64,000 nucleotides of DNA from Yoonia tamlensis (GTDB taxonomy: Bacteria > Pseudomonadota > Alphaproteobacteria > Rhodobacterales > Rhodobacteraceae): NCBI RefSeq assembly GCF_900115105.1, contig NZ_FOYP01000002.1, forward strand, positions 434,001 through 498,000, given 5' to 3'. The notes under the pieces were generated by a model. It was not told the origin of the DNA. It did not search any database and was given only the letters and a program-made list of their open reading frames with translations. The position numbers and the translations under genes were made by a program. The stretch's first letter is position 1; each line of letters opens with the position of its first letter. Below are positions 57,066 to 64,000 of this stretch, one piece after another.

Positions 57066-57098
57066 CACCCGGGCGTCAGCAGACGTTCGGGTGGTTTT
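57066..57098 (+). terminator. Terminator after the autotransporter gene
   Basis: A 12-bp stem with G-T pairs (57066-57077 with 57082-57093) on a 4-base loop, followed by TTTTCTTTT. Confidence 0.8.
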
Positions 57099-57121
57099 CT
57101 TTTGGGCTTTGAAACGCATAT

Positions 57122-57682
57122 TTACCGGTGCGACGATCCGGCAAAGCTATTGTTTGTGCGCGGATTTGCCAAGGCGATGAACCGGCTTAGAAACGCGCGC
57201 AATTGTACCGCGTTTTCAGGTGCGGCCAGCGTCTCGGAGACCTGTGCGGGTGTTTTCCCGATCAATGGGAAGCGTGTAAAAAGATCAGGGCTAAAGCCAC
57301 TACTGACAGTCGCAAGCACCATCCGCAAAGCATCCAGCATGTCATCGCCCCGATGCGATCCGTGCAAGATCGCCATCGGTTTTGCGATCACGGCATCGCC
57401 AGAGACCAGCCAGTCAATCGCGTTCTTGAGCCCGCCGGGCAGGCTGCGCACGTATTCGGGGCTGGAAAAAACGATCCCGTCCGTAGCTGCAACCCTTTGT
57501 TTGAAGTCCATAACGGCCTGCGGCGGTGCGGCATCAAGATCGGCTGAAAACACCGGCAAACTGGCCAGCTGGTCATACACCGCGACCGTCACACCCGTCG
57601 GCGCAATCGCGGCAAGCGCGTGCAACAAGGCTGTATTCGTTGACGCGGCGCGCGTGCTTCCTGAAATTGCGAGGATATTCAT
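57122..57682 (-). CDS. NADPH-dependent FMN reductase family protein
   Basis: A 186-residue flavodoxin-fold protein. NILAISGSTRAASTNTALL is the FMN phosphate loop, and FSSPEYVRSLPGGLKNAIDW the second FMN-binding segment, as in ChrR/chromate or quinone reductase relatives. The electron acceptor is unknown. The ATG at 57682 overlaps the rsmB stop (ATGA), so it is coupled to rsmB. Confidence 0.9.
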   Translation of the reverse strand: MNILAISGSTRAASTNTALLHALAAIAPTGVTVAVYDQLASLPVFSADLDAAPPQAVMDFKQRVAATDGIVFSSPEYVRSLPGGLKNAIDWLVSGDAVIAKPMAILHGSHRGDDMLDALRMVLATVSSGFSPDLFTRFPLIGKTPAQVSETLAAPENAVQLRAFLSRFIALANPRTNNSFAGSSHR

Positions 57683-58947
57683 GCCGGTTTGCGCAAAACC
57701 GCCATATAGAACCCGTCCATGCCACCAAGGTCGGACCAATAATCAGGGCGCAGACGCAACCCGCCTTCGTCGGTTATCCATGCAGGGTCTATGCCAGCTG
57801 CGACAGGGGGTTCGACCGTCAGGCCCGCGTGCCGCGACAGCGCTTCTTCGATTTGAACCTCGCCTTCGTCGGGCAGTAGCGAACAGGTGCAAAACACCAG
57901 CCGTCCGCCGGGTTTGAGCAGGCTAAGCGCGTGGTCGATCATGGATTCCTGTTGATCAATCAACGCCCCGAATTCGGAACCGTCTTTGGCGTAGGGTAGG
58001 TCGGGGTGACGCCGGATTGTGCCTGTGGCCGAACAGGGCGCATCCAGCAGAATGGCGTCAAATCCGCCTTCGGTAAACGCAAAGGCATCGCTGACCACGG
58101 TGCGAGCCTTAAGGCCGGTGCGCGCAAGATTTTCTGCGACCCGTTCCATGCGCCGCGATGACAGATCAACGGCGGTGACATCCGCGCCAGCGGCCGCCAA
58201 TTGCATGGCTTTCCCGCCGGGTGCTGCGCAAAGATCCAGCACCTTGAGCCCCGAAACATCGCCCAACAGCTTTACGGGGATCGCGGCGGCAGCATCCTGC
58301 ACCCACCAATCGCCCGTCGCATAGCCCGCCAATGTCGATACTTGGCCCGCGTTCATGATCCGCACGGATCCGCTGGCAAGCACTTGCCCGCCCGTGGCAT
58401 CGGCGACGGCTTGGGCATCGGTTTTTGCGCTCAGGTCCAGTGGCGCGCCGCCGAAATGCACGGCTTCCATCGCGGTAACCGCGTCGCGGCCCCAGGCGGC
58501 AACAAGCGGCTGGCGCAGCCAGCCGGGTGTCAGAGGCACCGCGCGTTTGTGCCAGCCTTCCGGCCCTTCTGCGGCGATCTTGCGCAGCACTGCGTTGGTT
58601 AGCCCCTTCATGGATTGGGTGCGTTTGTTGCGCGCGACAATTTCGACATAGGCGTTAACCACACCATGCGCGGCCTCACCGCCGCACAGTTCGATCACGC
58701 CAAGGCGCAGCGCGTTCAGCACGTGATCCGTCGGCGTTTTTTTCAGATAGGGTTTCAGCATCCGGTCGGCCCGATCCAAACCACGCAGCGCATCCGTTGC
58801 CAACCGTTGTGCGCGGGCGCGGTCATCATTTGCCAGCTGCGCAAGCGCGCCGCCTGCGATCAATTCCGCCATCAGGCGACCTTCGGTCGTGATTTGCATC
58901 AGCAAATGATGCGCGGTACGGCGGGCAGGCAGACCTGTTTGATTCAT
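57679..58947 (-). CDS. rsmB: RsmB/NOP-family RNA m5C methyltransferase
   Basis: A 422-residue protein. The N-terminal NusB-like RNA-binding domain (about 1-135; RRTAHHLLMQITTEGRLMAE, LRLGVIELCGGEAAHGVVNA) is fused to a Rossmann methyltransferase: VLDLCAAPGGKAMQLAAAG is the AdoMet loop, and DAPCSATGTIRRHPDL carries the Pro-Cys of motif IV; the catalytic Cys is in LVFCTCSLLPDEG. It probably methylates 16S rRNA C967. The FMN reductase gene is coupled downstream. Confidence 0.93.
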   Translation of the reverse strand: MNQTGLPARRTAHHLLMQITTEGRLMAELIAGGALAQLANDDRARAQRLATDALRGLDRADRMLKPYLKKTPTDHVLNALRLGVIELCGGEAAHGVVNAYVEIVARNKRTQSMKGLTNAVLRKIAAEGPEGWHKRAVPLTPGWLRQPLVAAWGRDAVTAMEAVHFGGAPLDLSAKTDAQAVADATGGQVLASGSVRIMNAGQVSTLAGYATGDWWVQDAAAAIPVKLLGDVSGLKVLDLCAAPGGKAMQLAAAGADVTAVDLSSRRMERVAENLARTGLKARTVVSDAFAFTEGGFDAILLDAPCSATGTIRRHPDLPYAKDGSEFGALIDQQESMIDHALSLLKPGGRLVFCTCSLLPDEGEVQIEEALSRHAGLTVEPPVAAGIDPAWITDEGGLRLRPDYWSDLGGMDGFYMAVLRKPA

Positions 58948-59015
58948 GGGGTATCTCTTGATGCTGGGTGCAAGCGGGGTATATCAAAGCCATGCTGCCG
59001 ACAAGGAGAGTTCAT

Positions 59016-59192
59016 ATGGCTGACCAGCCGACCGACCAGACGACCCCCGCCCAACGCGCCCTTGCAGAGGCCGAAGCCCGCCGCAAACAGGCCGGCAAAG
59101 AGGGGCTCCCGACAGAGCTGGGCGGGCGCGACGGACCGGAACCTGTGCGCTTTGGCGATTGGGAACGCAAAGGGATTGCCGTCGATTTCTAG
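59016..59192 (+). CDS. DUF1674/SDHAF4-like protein
   Basis: A 58-residue protein. AAGGAG lies 7 bases before the ATG at 59016. The C-terminal GGRDGPEPVRFGDWERKGI matches DUF1674, homologous to eukaryotic SDHAF4, an assembly factor of succinate dehydrogenase that binds the flavinated SdhA. The N-terminal half is Ala/Glu-rich helix. Divergent from rsmB. The role in SDH assembly is by homology only; no sdh gene is in the window. Confidence 0.87.
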   Translation: MADQPTDQTTPAQRALAEAEARRKQAGKEGLPTELGGRDGPEPVRFGDWERKGIAVDF

Positions 59193-59354
59193 GCGGCGCA
59201 GCGCGCCTTGCCACGGCGATGCAGGTTTGACATTGGCGCGATTGCATCACTTGAAAAATTATACACATTTTCTGCTCTGCTTTTGTTGGGGATTGCGGTA
59301 TTCCTCGTGCAAATGATGTCGCGCATAAATGCACGACCGACCGAGGGAGAGAGC

Positions 59355-60473
59355 ATGCAACTCACATTGCAACGGATTGCCGTGCTAGGGCTTTGTTTGT
59401 TAACGGCGGGCTGTAGCCTGCCGCGCGGTGCCGGTTTCCAATCCGAAGTATTGGCCGCGTCCAACGCCAGCAGCCGTGCCGAAGGCGAAGAAGCGGTCTA
59501 TGATTTCGAAGTGATCGCCGTTACCCGCGAAACGCTGCCGATGATCAACGCTTGGCCGAACCCCGATATTCAAGAATTCCCCTGGATCAGCAGTCAAGAA
59601 CAGCCTGCATCACTGATTATCGCACCGGGCGATACGGTGCAGCTGACAATCTGGGACGCCGAAGAAAACTCGCTTCTGGCGGGGGCGGGGCAACGGGTTA
59701 CCCCGTTGCAAGATACGCAAGTTTCTTCGGCAGGGCGCATTTTTGTGCCCTATATCGGGGAAATGCAGATCGCGGGCATGGCGGAAACCACCGCGCGCGC
59801 GCGCATCGAAGAAGAACTAAGCCGCACCATCCCGTCTGCACAGGTGCAATTGATCGTCGTGCCGGGGCGGGCCAATATGGCGAACCTGATGACCGGATTC
59901 GGCGCGCCCGGGCTTTATGAATTGCCGGACCGGAATTTCAAGATTCTGGAACTTTTGTCGCTCGCTGGCGGCGCAAATTCGACATTGGTAAACCCGCAGA
60001 TCCGCTTGATCCGCAACGGACGTACCTATGGGGTCGCGCTCAAGCGGCTTATGGAAGAACCCGCGTTAAACACAACGATGCGCGGCGGCGACCGGTTGAT
60101 GATCGTCGGCGACGAACGCAATTTCCTTTCGTTGGGGGCGACCGGATCAGAGGCGGTGCATCCGATCACCGAACAGAACATGACCGCGCTAGAGGCTTTG
60201 TCAACAATCGGCGGCGTCAACGCCGGCACGGCCAATCCCAAGGGCATTTTGATCATGCGCGAATATGACACCAGTGCGGTGCGTGATGATATGACCGGCC
60301 CCGCGCAGCAGCGTGTCGTGTTCACAATGGATCTGACATCGGCGGACGGGCTGTTTTCAGCGGGCAAATTCGTCATTCAGGACGATGATCTGATCTATGG
60401 CACCGAAAGTGTTCTTGGTTCTGCCTTGACCGTGTTCAGCTTGGGGCAAACGCTGGCTTCGCTGGTGAATTGA
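59355..60473 (+). CDS. Polysaccharide biosynthesis/export (Wza-type) lipoprotein
   Basis: A 372-residue outer-membrane export lipoprotein with lipobox LLTAGCSL. The polysaccharide export (PES) domain starts at about residue 95 (IIAPGDTVQLTIWDAEENSL, then SSAGRIFVPYIGEMQIAGM), followed by SLBB-type domains (GAPGLYELPDRNFKILELLS, LEALSTIGGVNAGTANPKGI). GAGGGAGAG precedes the ATG at 59355; the open frame to 59208 includes a spurious hydrophobic stretch. Members form the octameric translocon for capsule or exopolysaccharide. It ends 4 bases before the convergent RTX gene; no polymerase or tyrosine kinase gene is visible. Confidence 0.9.
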   Translation: MQLTLQRIAVLGLCLLTAGCSLPRGAGFQSEVLAASNASSRAEGEEAVYDFEVIAVTRETLPMINAWPNPDIQEFPWISSQEQPASLIIAPGDTVQLTIWDAEENSLLAGAGQRVTPLQDTQVSSAGRIFVPYIGEMQIAGMAETTARARIEEELSRTIPSAQVQLIVVPGRANMANLMTGFGAPGLYELPDRNFKILELLSLAGGANSTLVNPQIRLIRNGRTYGVALKRLMEEPALNTTMRGGDRLMIVGDERNFLSLGATGSEAVHPITEQNMTALEALSTIGGVNAGTANPKGILIMREYDTSAVRDDMTGPAQQRVVFTMDLTSADGLFSAGKFVIQDDDLIYGTESVLGSALTVFSLGQTLASLVN

Positions 60474-60477
60474 TCCG

Positions 60478-62709
60478 CTAGAAAAGGCTGATGTCATCCG
60501 CTAGCGCGCTGGCATCAGTCACATTTTCGATAATCAGCACATCACCATTGCCAAAGTCGATGGTCATTTGCGTCCCGTTAAGCGTCCCGTAAACAAACAA
60601 AAGATCAGCCGCCGATGTCAGGCCCGTCCACAGCGCCGGATCAAGCGTGATGTGATCTTCGCCCTGGCTGAAATCGGCGATGGTATCGGTGCCGCCATCA
60701 AAGATAAATTCATCCGCGCCCGCATCGCCATAAAGAATATCATCGCCCGCACCGCCGCTGATCGTGTCATTTCCTTCGCCGCCGCGCAGCAGGTCCTGAC
60801 CGCTTCCGCCATAGATTTCATCGTTGCCCGCACCGCCAAGCAGCATGTCCGCGCCTGTGCCGCCGTGCAAAACATCGTTGCCCGCGCGGCCCATCAGCGT
60901 GTCGTCACCCGCGCCGCCCGACAGGGTATCATCGCCTGCGCCCGCCATGATCACATCGCGCCCGTCGCCGCCTGTAATGACATCATTGCCATCCGTGCCC
61001 ATGATAATGTCATCGGCCGCCGTGCCATCTGTTGGTGCGGGGACGGGATTACCGTCCAGTAGGCCGCGCAGCACATCGATATTGCCGCCCGCGATCTGGC
61101 CTGCGCCCGTCAGAATATTCAACGGGTCGGTGTCCGTGGCGGGCGGGTTCTGCGGGTTTGGATCCGGCGGCGGGGTTGCCGGGCCGGGGTAACCGGGGCT
61201 GCTGCTTTGGGGGATGCGCGTTAGCCCGATCAGATCGCCATTTGTAAAACTGCGATAGTCGATCGGGTTGCCATCGGCGCTATAGATTGTCAGCACCTCG
61301 TTGCCATAGCGGACTTCGACCCCATTGGTCAGGATCGTCATGATCAGTTGGCTGATGTCACGCAGCATGGACCAGTTTGACAGGTCAATAATGTCTTCGC
61401 CCAGCGTAAAATCGGTTATCGTATCCGCCACCCCATCGGATGAGAGAATAAACACATCCGCGCCCGCCCCGCCTGTCATCAGGTCACTGCCGGCGCCATC
61501 GCGCAGAATATCGTCGCCCGCGCCTGCTTGCAGGACATCGGCACCGTCGTGGCCTTGCAAGATATCGGCCCCCGCAGTCCCGGCAAGCACCCCGCCCGCA
61601 AGCGTGGCGGTCGTCGTGATCCCCGCGGTGCCCGTGTCAAAACGCAATTTGGTCAAGCCGATTTCACTGCTGCTGGCGACATAGATATCAAGCCCGTCAC
61701 CGTTTCCAGTCAGGGCAATTGCACTGACATTATCAAGCCCCATCGCCGTGGTGTCGGCAATATGCGCGCGCGTGATCAGCTGCCCGCCTTCGAGCAGGGT
61801 AAAAACGGTTATCCCGTCGTCACCCCCGCCTGCGACAACATAGGTTTGCCCCTGATGCGTGATGATCTCAAGCGCGGTGATTTCGTCAAACCGCGTGTCC
61901 AATGTATCAAGCACATGGTCGCGGATAATTATCTGCCCGCTGGCGTCGATCTCCATCACGGTGATGCTGCCACTGCCTGCCGCGCCAAGCAGCACATATT
62001 GTGTGCCGCCCACCGTGGCGCTGGCCATCACGCTGGGCGCGGATACCCAGAGATTTTCTGCCGCGCCAAGGTTCTGGCCCAATGTTAGCGCACCTGCCGC
62101 ATCGACCAGCCAGCTGCTGATTCCGTTGTCGATCCCGCTTGCCGTGATCAGGATTGTCTGCCCGCCAACAACCACCGATGCGGTGGCTGAAATCTGGTTG
62201 ATAAAACTGCCCGCAGGTCCGGTCAGCGTGGTGCTGCCCGTCAGACTGCCTGTGGCGTCAAATGTGATCTGTCCGATCCCTTGCCCGCCCGCAAGCCCGC
62301 CGTAAACAACTTGCGCACCGGATCCCAATGTAACCGTGCAATAATTCTGGAACCCCGCAAGTGCGACCCCGAGCGGCGTAGCGCTGCCAAATGTGCCGTC
62401 CGACCCGATGGCCACCGTTTGCAACGCACCGCTATCGCCGCCACCGCTCAGGATGGTGACACCGGTGCTGGTTTGGATTGTGGTCAATGTGGCTGTGCTG
62501 CCGGCAATGGTGCCGCCGTTCAGCAGCAGACTATCAATTTGCTGCGGGGTTGCCGCCGAAATATCCCACCCGTTCAGCACCCCGTCATATTGGGTCGTGC
62601 TGTACAGCATCTGCACGCCATCCACCGTCATCAATGACAGATCGGTAATATGAGAATACGCGAGCTCTGCCCCGTTGCTGAGGTAGGTCACCAAGGTGAT
62701 TTGTGACAT
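60478..62709 (-). CDS. Large two-cassette RTX calcium-binding protein, probable type I secretion substrate
   Basis: A 743-residue acidic protein without signal peptide. Residues 1-370 contain repeated beta strands with GGGDDGITVF-type blades, suggesting a beta-propeller. A first RTX cassette (about 375-425) ends with ADVFILSS...DFTLGEDIIDL; a Pro-rich linker (about 500-527) follows; a second, longer cassette (about 565-665) ends with ADEFIFDG...DFSQGEDHITL. The N-terminus without signal, RTX repeats and hydrophobic-tailed C-terminus (LADDISLF) fit type I secretion. GGGGGA precedes the ATG. Possibly a surface adhesin or matrix protein. Confidence 0.85.
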   Translation of the reverse strand: MSQITLVTYLSNGAELAYSHITDLSLMTVDGVQMLYSTTQYDGVLNGWDISAATPQQIDSLLLNGGTIAGSTATLTTIQTSTGVTILSGGGDSGALQTVAIGSDGTFGSATPLGVALAGFQNYCTVTLGSGAQVVYGGLAGGQGIGQITFDATGSLTGSTTLTGPAGSFINQISATASVVVGGQTILITASGIDNGISSWLVDAAGALTLGQNLGAAENLWVSAPSVMASATVGGTQYVLLGAAGSGSITVMEIDASGQIIIRDHVLDTLDTRFDEITALEIITHQGQTYVVAGGGDDGITVFTLLEGGQLITRAHIADTTAMGLDNVSAIALTGNGDGLDIYVASSSEIGLTKLRFDTGTAGITTTATLAGGVLAGTAGADILQGHDGADVLQAGAGDDILRDGAGSDLMTGGAGADVFILSSDGVADTITDFTLGEDIIDLSNWSMLRDISQLIMTILTNGVEVRYGNEVLTIYSADGNPIDYRSFTNGDLIGLTRIPQSSSPGYPGPATPPPDPNPQNPPATDTDPLNILTGAGQIAGGNIDVLRGLLDGNPVPAPTDGTAADDIIMGTDGNDVITGGDGRDVIMAGAGDDTLSGGAGDDTLMGRAGNDVLHGGTGADMLLGGAGNDEIYGGSGQDLLRGGEGNDTISGGAGDDILYGDAGADEFIFDGGTDTIADFSQGEDHITLDPALWTGLTSAADLLFVYGTLNGTQMTIDFGNGDVLIIENVTDASALADDISLF

Positions 62710-62911
62710 GTGTGGTCCCCCCCAGGACCAAGAAACAGTCGTCTTGTTTGACGGTCGTGTTCCGAGCGGGCGGGCGCATGGTCAAATTGCGGCAGGATCA
62801 AGGAGCTTGCAAAGCAATTACTTAAAAGGATTGGCGAATTTTATGATCACCCAGCGGGTGTACCTGTGGCGGGCGGCGCATTAGAACAGCAAGAAGCAAA
62901 GGGGAAACAAG

Positions 62912-64000
62912 ATGACCACACCCAAATTCGGCACCAGCGGGTTGCGCGGGCTTGTGACCGCGCTGACGCCCGCGCTTGTCGGGCAGCATGTGACCGCCTT
63001 TATCGCCGCGTGCCCGATCGGGACCGGAGTATTTATCGGCCATGACCTGCGGTCATCATCGCCCGATATCGCCGCGATGGTTGCACGGGCCACGCTTGGT
63101 GCGGGGGTGAACGTCACCCTTTGCGGTGCGGTGCCGACACCTGCGCTGGCGCTGGGCGCGATGCGGGCGGGGGCCGCGGCGGTGATGATCACGGGCAGCC
63201 ATATTCCCGCCGACCGCAACGGTCTGAAATTCTATACCCCGCAGGGTGAAATCACCAAGCCGCAAGAACAGGCAATTCTTGCCGCATTGGGTCAGACCCT
63301 GCAGGCCACCCCCGGCGATCCGGCCAAAAACACCGATATTTGCGCGCAGTATAATGCACGGTTCAAAGCGGCTTATGGCGGCGCGCTTGGGGGGATGCGT
63401 ATCGGGCTTTACGCGCATAGCGCTGTCGGGCGTGACCAGCTGGAGGATTTGCTAGCAATGCTTGGGGCGGAAGTGGTGGTGCTTGGCCGGTCTGACATGT
63501 TTATTCCTGTGGATACCGAGGCTGTCGCACCCGCGCTGCGCGCGCAGTTGCGCGATTGGGCGGCAGCACATGATGTTGCGGCAATTGTTTCAACCGATGC
63601 CGATGGCGACCGCCCCTTGGTCACGGATGCGGCGGGAAATGTAGTGCCTGGTGATATCCTGGGGCAGATCACAGCGCAGGCATTGGGTGCGCAAACGGTC
63701 GTGACGCCGGTTTCGTCGAATACAGGCGTGGATCAGTTGCTTACCGTACACCGCACGCAAATCGGATCACCATTTGTGATTGCGGGCATGGAATCCGCCG
63801 CGGGCAAGACTGTCGGCTATGAAGCAAACGGCGGCTTTCTTTTGGGCTTTCAGGCACAGGGGCCGCAAGGGCCGTTGCCGCCATTGATGACCCGCGACGC
63901 CGTGCTGCCGATACTGGCGGTGCTTTGTGCCGCGCGGGCAAGCAGTGTTGCGCAACTGGTGGCAAGCCAACCCCCGCGCTTTACCGCCGCTGACCGGTTG
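62912..64000 (+). CDS. Phosphomannomutase/phosphoglucomutase family protein, partial
   Basis: The first 363 codons are present, open to the window end; about 100 residues are missing. AAGGGG lies 7 bases before the ATG at 62912. KFGTSGLRGLV is the N-terminal motif, TGSHIPADRNGLKFY holds the phosphoserine, DADGDRP is the Mg2+ loop and GYEANGGFLLG the sugar-binding loop (in place of the more usual GEESG). It would interconvert sugar 6- and 1-phosphates for nucleotide sugars, which fits the nearby Wza-type exporter. Substrate (mannose or glucose) not determined. Confidence 0.92.
   Translation, partial: MTTPKFGTSGLRGLVTALTPALVGQHVTAFIAACPIGTGVFIGHDLRSSSPDIAAMVARATLGAGVNVTLCGAVPTPALALGAMRAGAAAVMITGSHIPADRNGLKFYTPQGEITKPQEQAILAALGQTLQATPGDPAKNTDICAQYNARFKAAYGGALGGMRIGLYAHSAVGRDQLEDLLAMLGAEVVVLGRSDMFIPVDTEAVAPALRAQLRDWAAAHDVAAIVSTDADGDRPLVTDAAGNVVPGDILGQITAQALGAQTVVTPVSSNTGVDQLLTVHRTQIGSPFVIAGMESAAGKTVGYEANGGFLLGFQAQGPQGPLPPLMTRDAVLPILAVLCAARASSVAQLVASQPPRFTAADRL

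Noticed and set aside
60600..61000. Tandem short repeats suggestive of a CRISPR array
   Set aside because: The period is 27 bases or multiples, in frame with RTX nonapeptides and without conserved direct repeats or unique spacers; they encode calcium-binding repeats.

Overview
The window reads as a chromosomal segment of an alphaproteobacterium of the Rhodobacterales, most likely a marine Roseobacter-group genus (a Loktanella/Yoonia/Octadecabacter-like organism is a guess). The reasons are a CcrM-type GANTC methylase next to rnhB, a Rhodobacter-type porin, families largely restricted to this order (DUF2125, DUF4170, DUF3576, DUF3035, DUF3775, YjbH/YjbF), and house-keeping gene orders typical of the group. 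I see no rRNA, tRNA, CRISPR array, transposase, integrase or prophage gene. The DNA is GC-rich and densely coded, with ATGA/GTGA stop-start overlaps inside operons and clear intrinsic terminators between transcription units.

Layout. 0-6.4 kb: two small secreted proteins, rnhB, ccrM, an AlkB-type alkane monooxygenase, mutY, a divergent DciA-like/DsbA-like pair. 6.4-15.8 kb (minus strand): lpxK, waaA, DUF4170, cysQ, tldE/pmbA (a lipid A/Kdo-linked operon), preceded by three tandem DUF2125 paralogues. 15.9-21.6 kb (plus): SDR, crotonase and flavoprotein overlapping genes, then yjbH, yjbF and a small membrane protein. 21.6-27.4 kb (minus): holA-lptE-leuS, a DUF3576 lipoprotein and a strongly expressed-looking porin. 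27.6-30.1 kb (plus): YggS, RluA-type synthase, 1-Cys peroxiredoxin, SH3 lipoprotein. 30.1-39.2 kb (minus): an unknown gene, pnp, rpsO, RTX protein, DUF1643, truB, VOC protein, and a two-gene periplasmic module (PilJ-like protein and PstS-OmpA fusion). 39.6-42.1 kb: recQ and a small secreted protein. 42.4-44.8 kb (plus): histidine phosphatase-like protein, GST, saccharopine dehydrogenase. 44.8-55.3 kb (minus): DUF3775, rmuC, mutL, M16 peptidase pair, DUF3035, lspA, purH, heparinase-like protein. 55.6-64 kb: an autotransporter, FMN reductase and rsmB, SDHAF4-like factor, a Wza-type export lipoprotein, a large two-cassette RTX protein and a phosphomannomutase cut by the window end.

Together these genes cover DNA maintenance (CcrM, MutY, MutL, RmuC, RecQ, HolA), envelope and lipid A assembly (LpxK, WaaA, LptE, LspA, porin), RNA processing (Pnp, RpsO, TruB, RsmB, RluA type) and cell-surface or exopolysaccharide functions (YjbH/YjbF, Wza type, phosphomannomutase, RTX proteins, autotransporter).

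The most interesting signals are: three GANTC sites in 39 bp over the apparent ccrM promoter, two of them between the -35 and -10 boxes; a palindromic repeat family whose three copies each supply the stop codon of a gene; a DUF2125 triplet in which the middle copy looks like a mosaic of its neighbours; and an uncharacterised PstS-OmpA plus PilJ-like periplasmic pair with a CtrA-like box and a repeated palindromic motif upstream.
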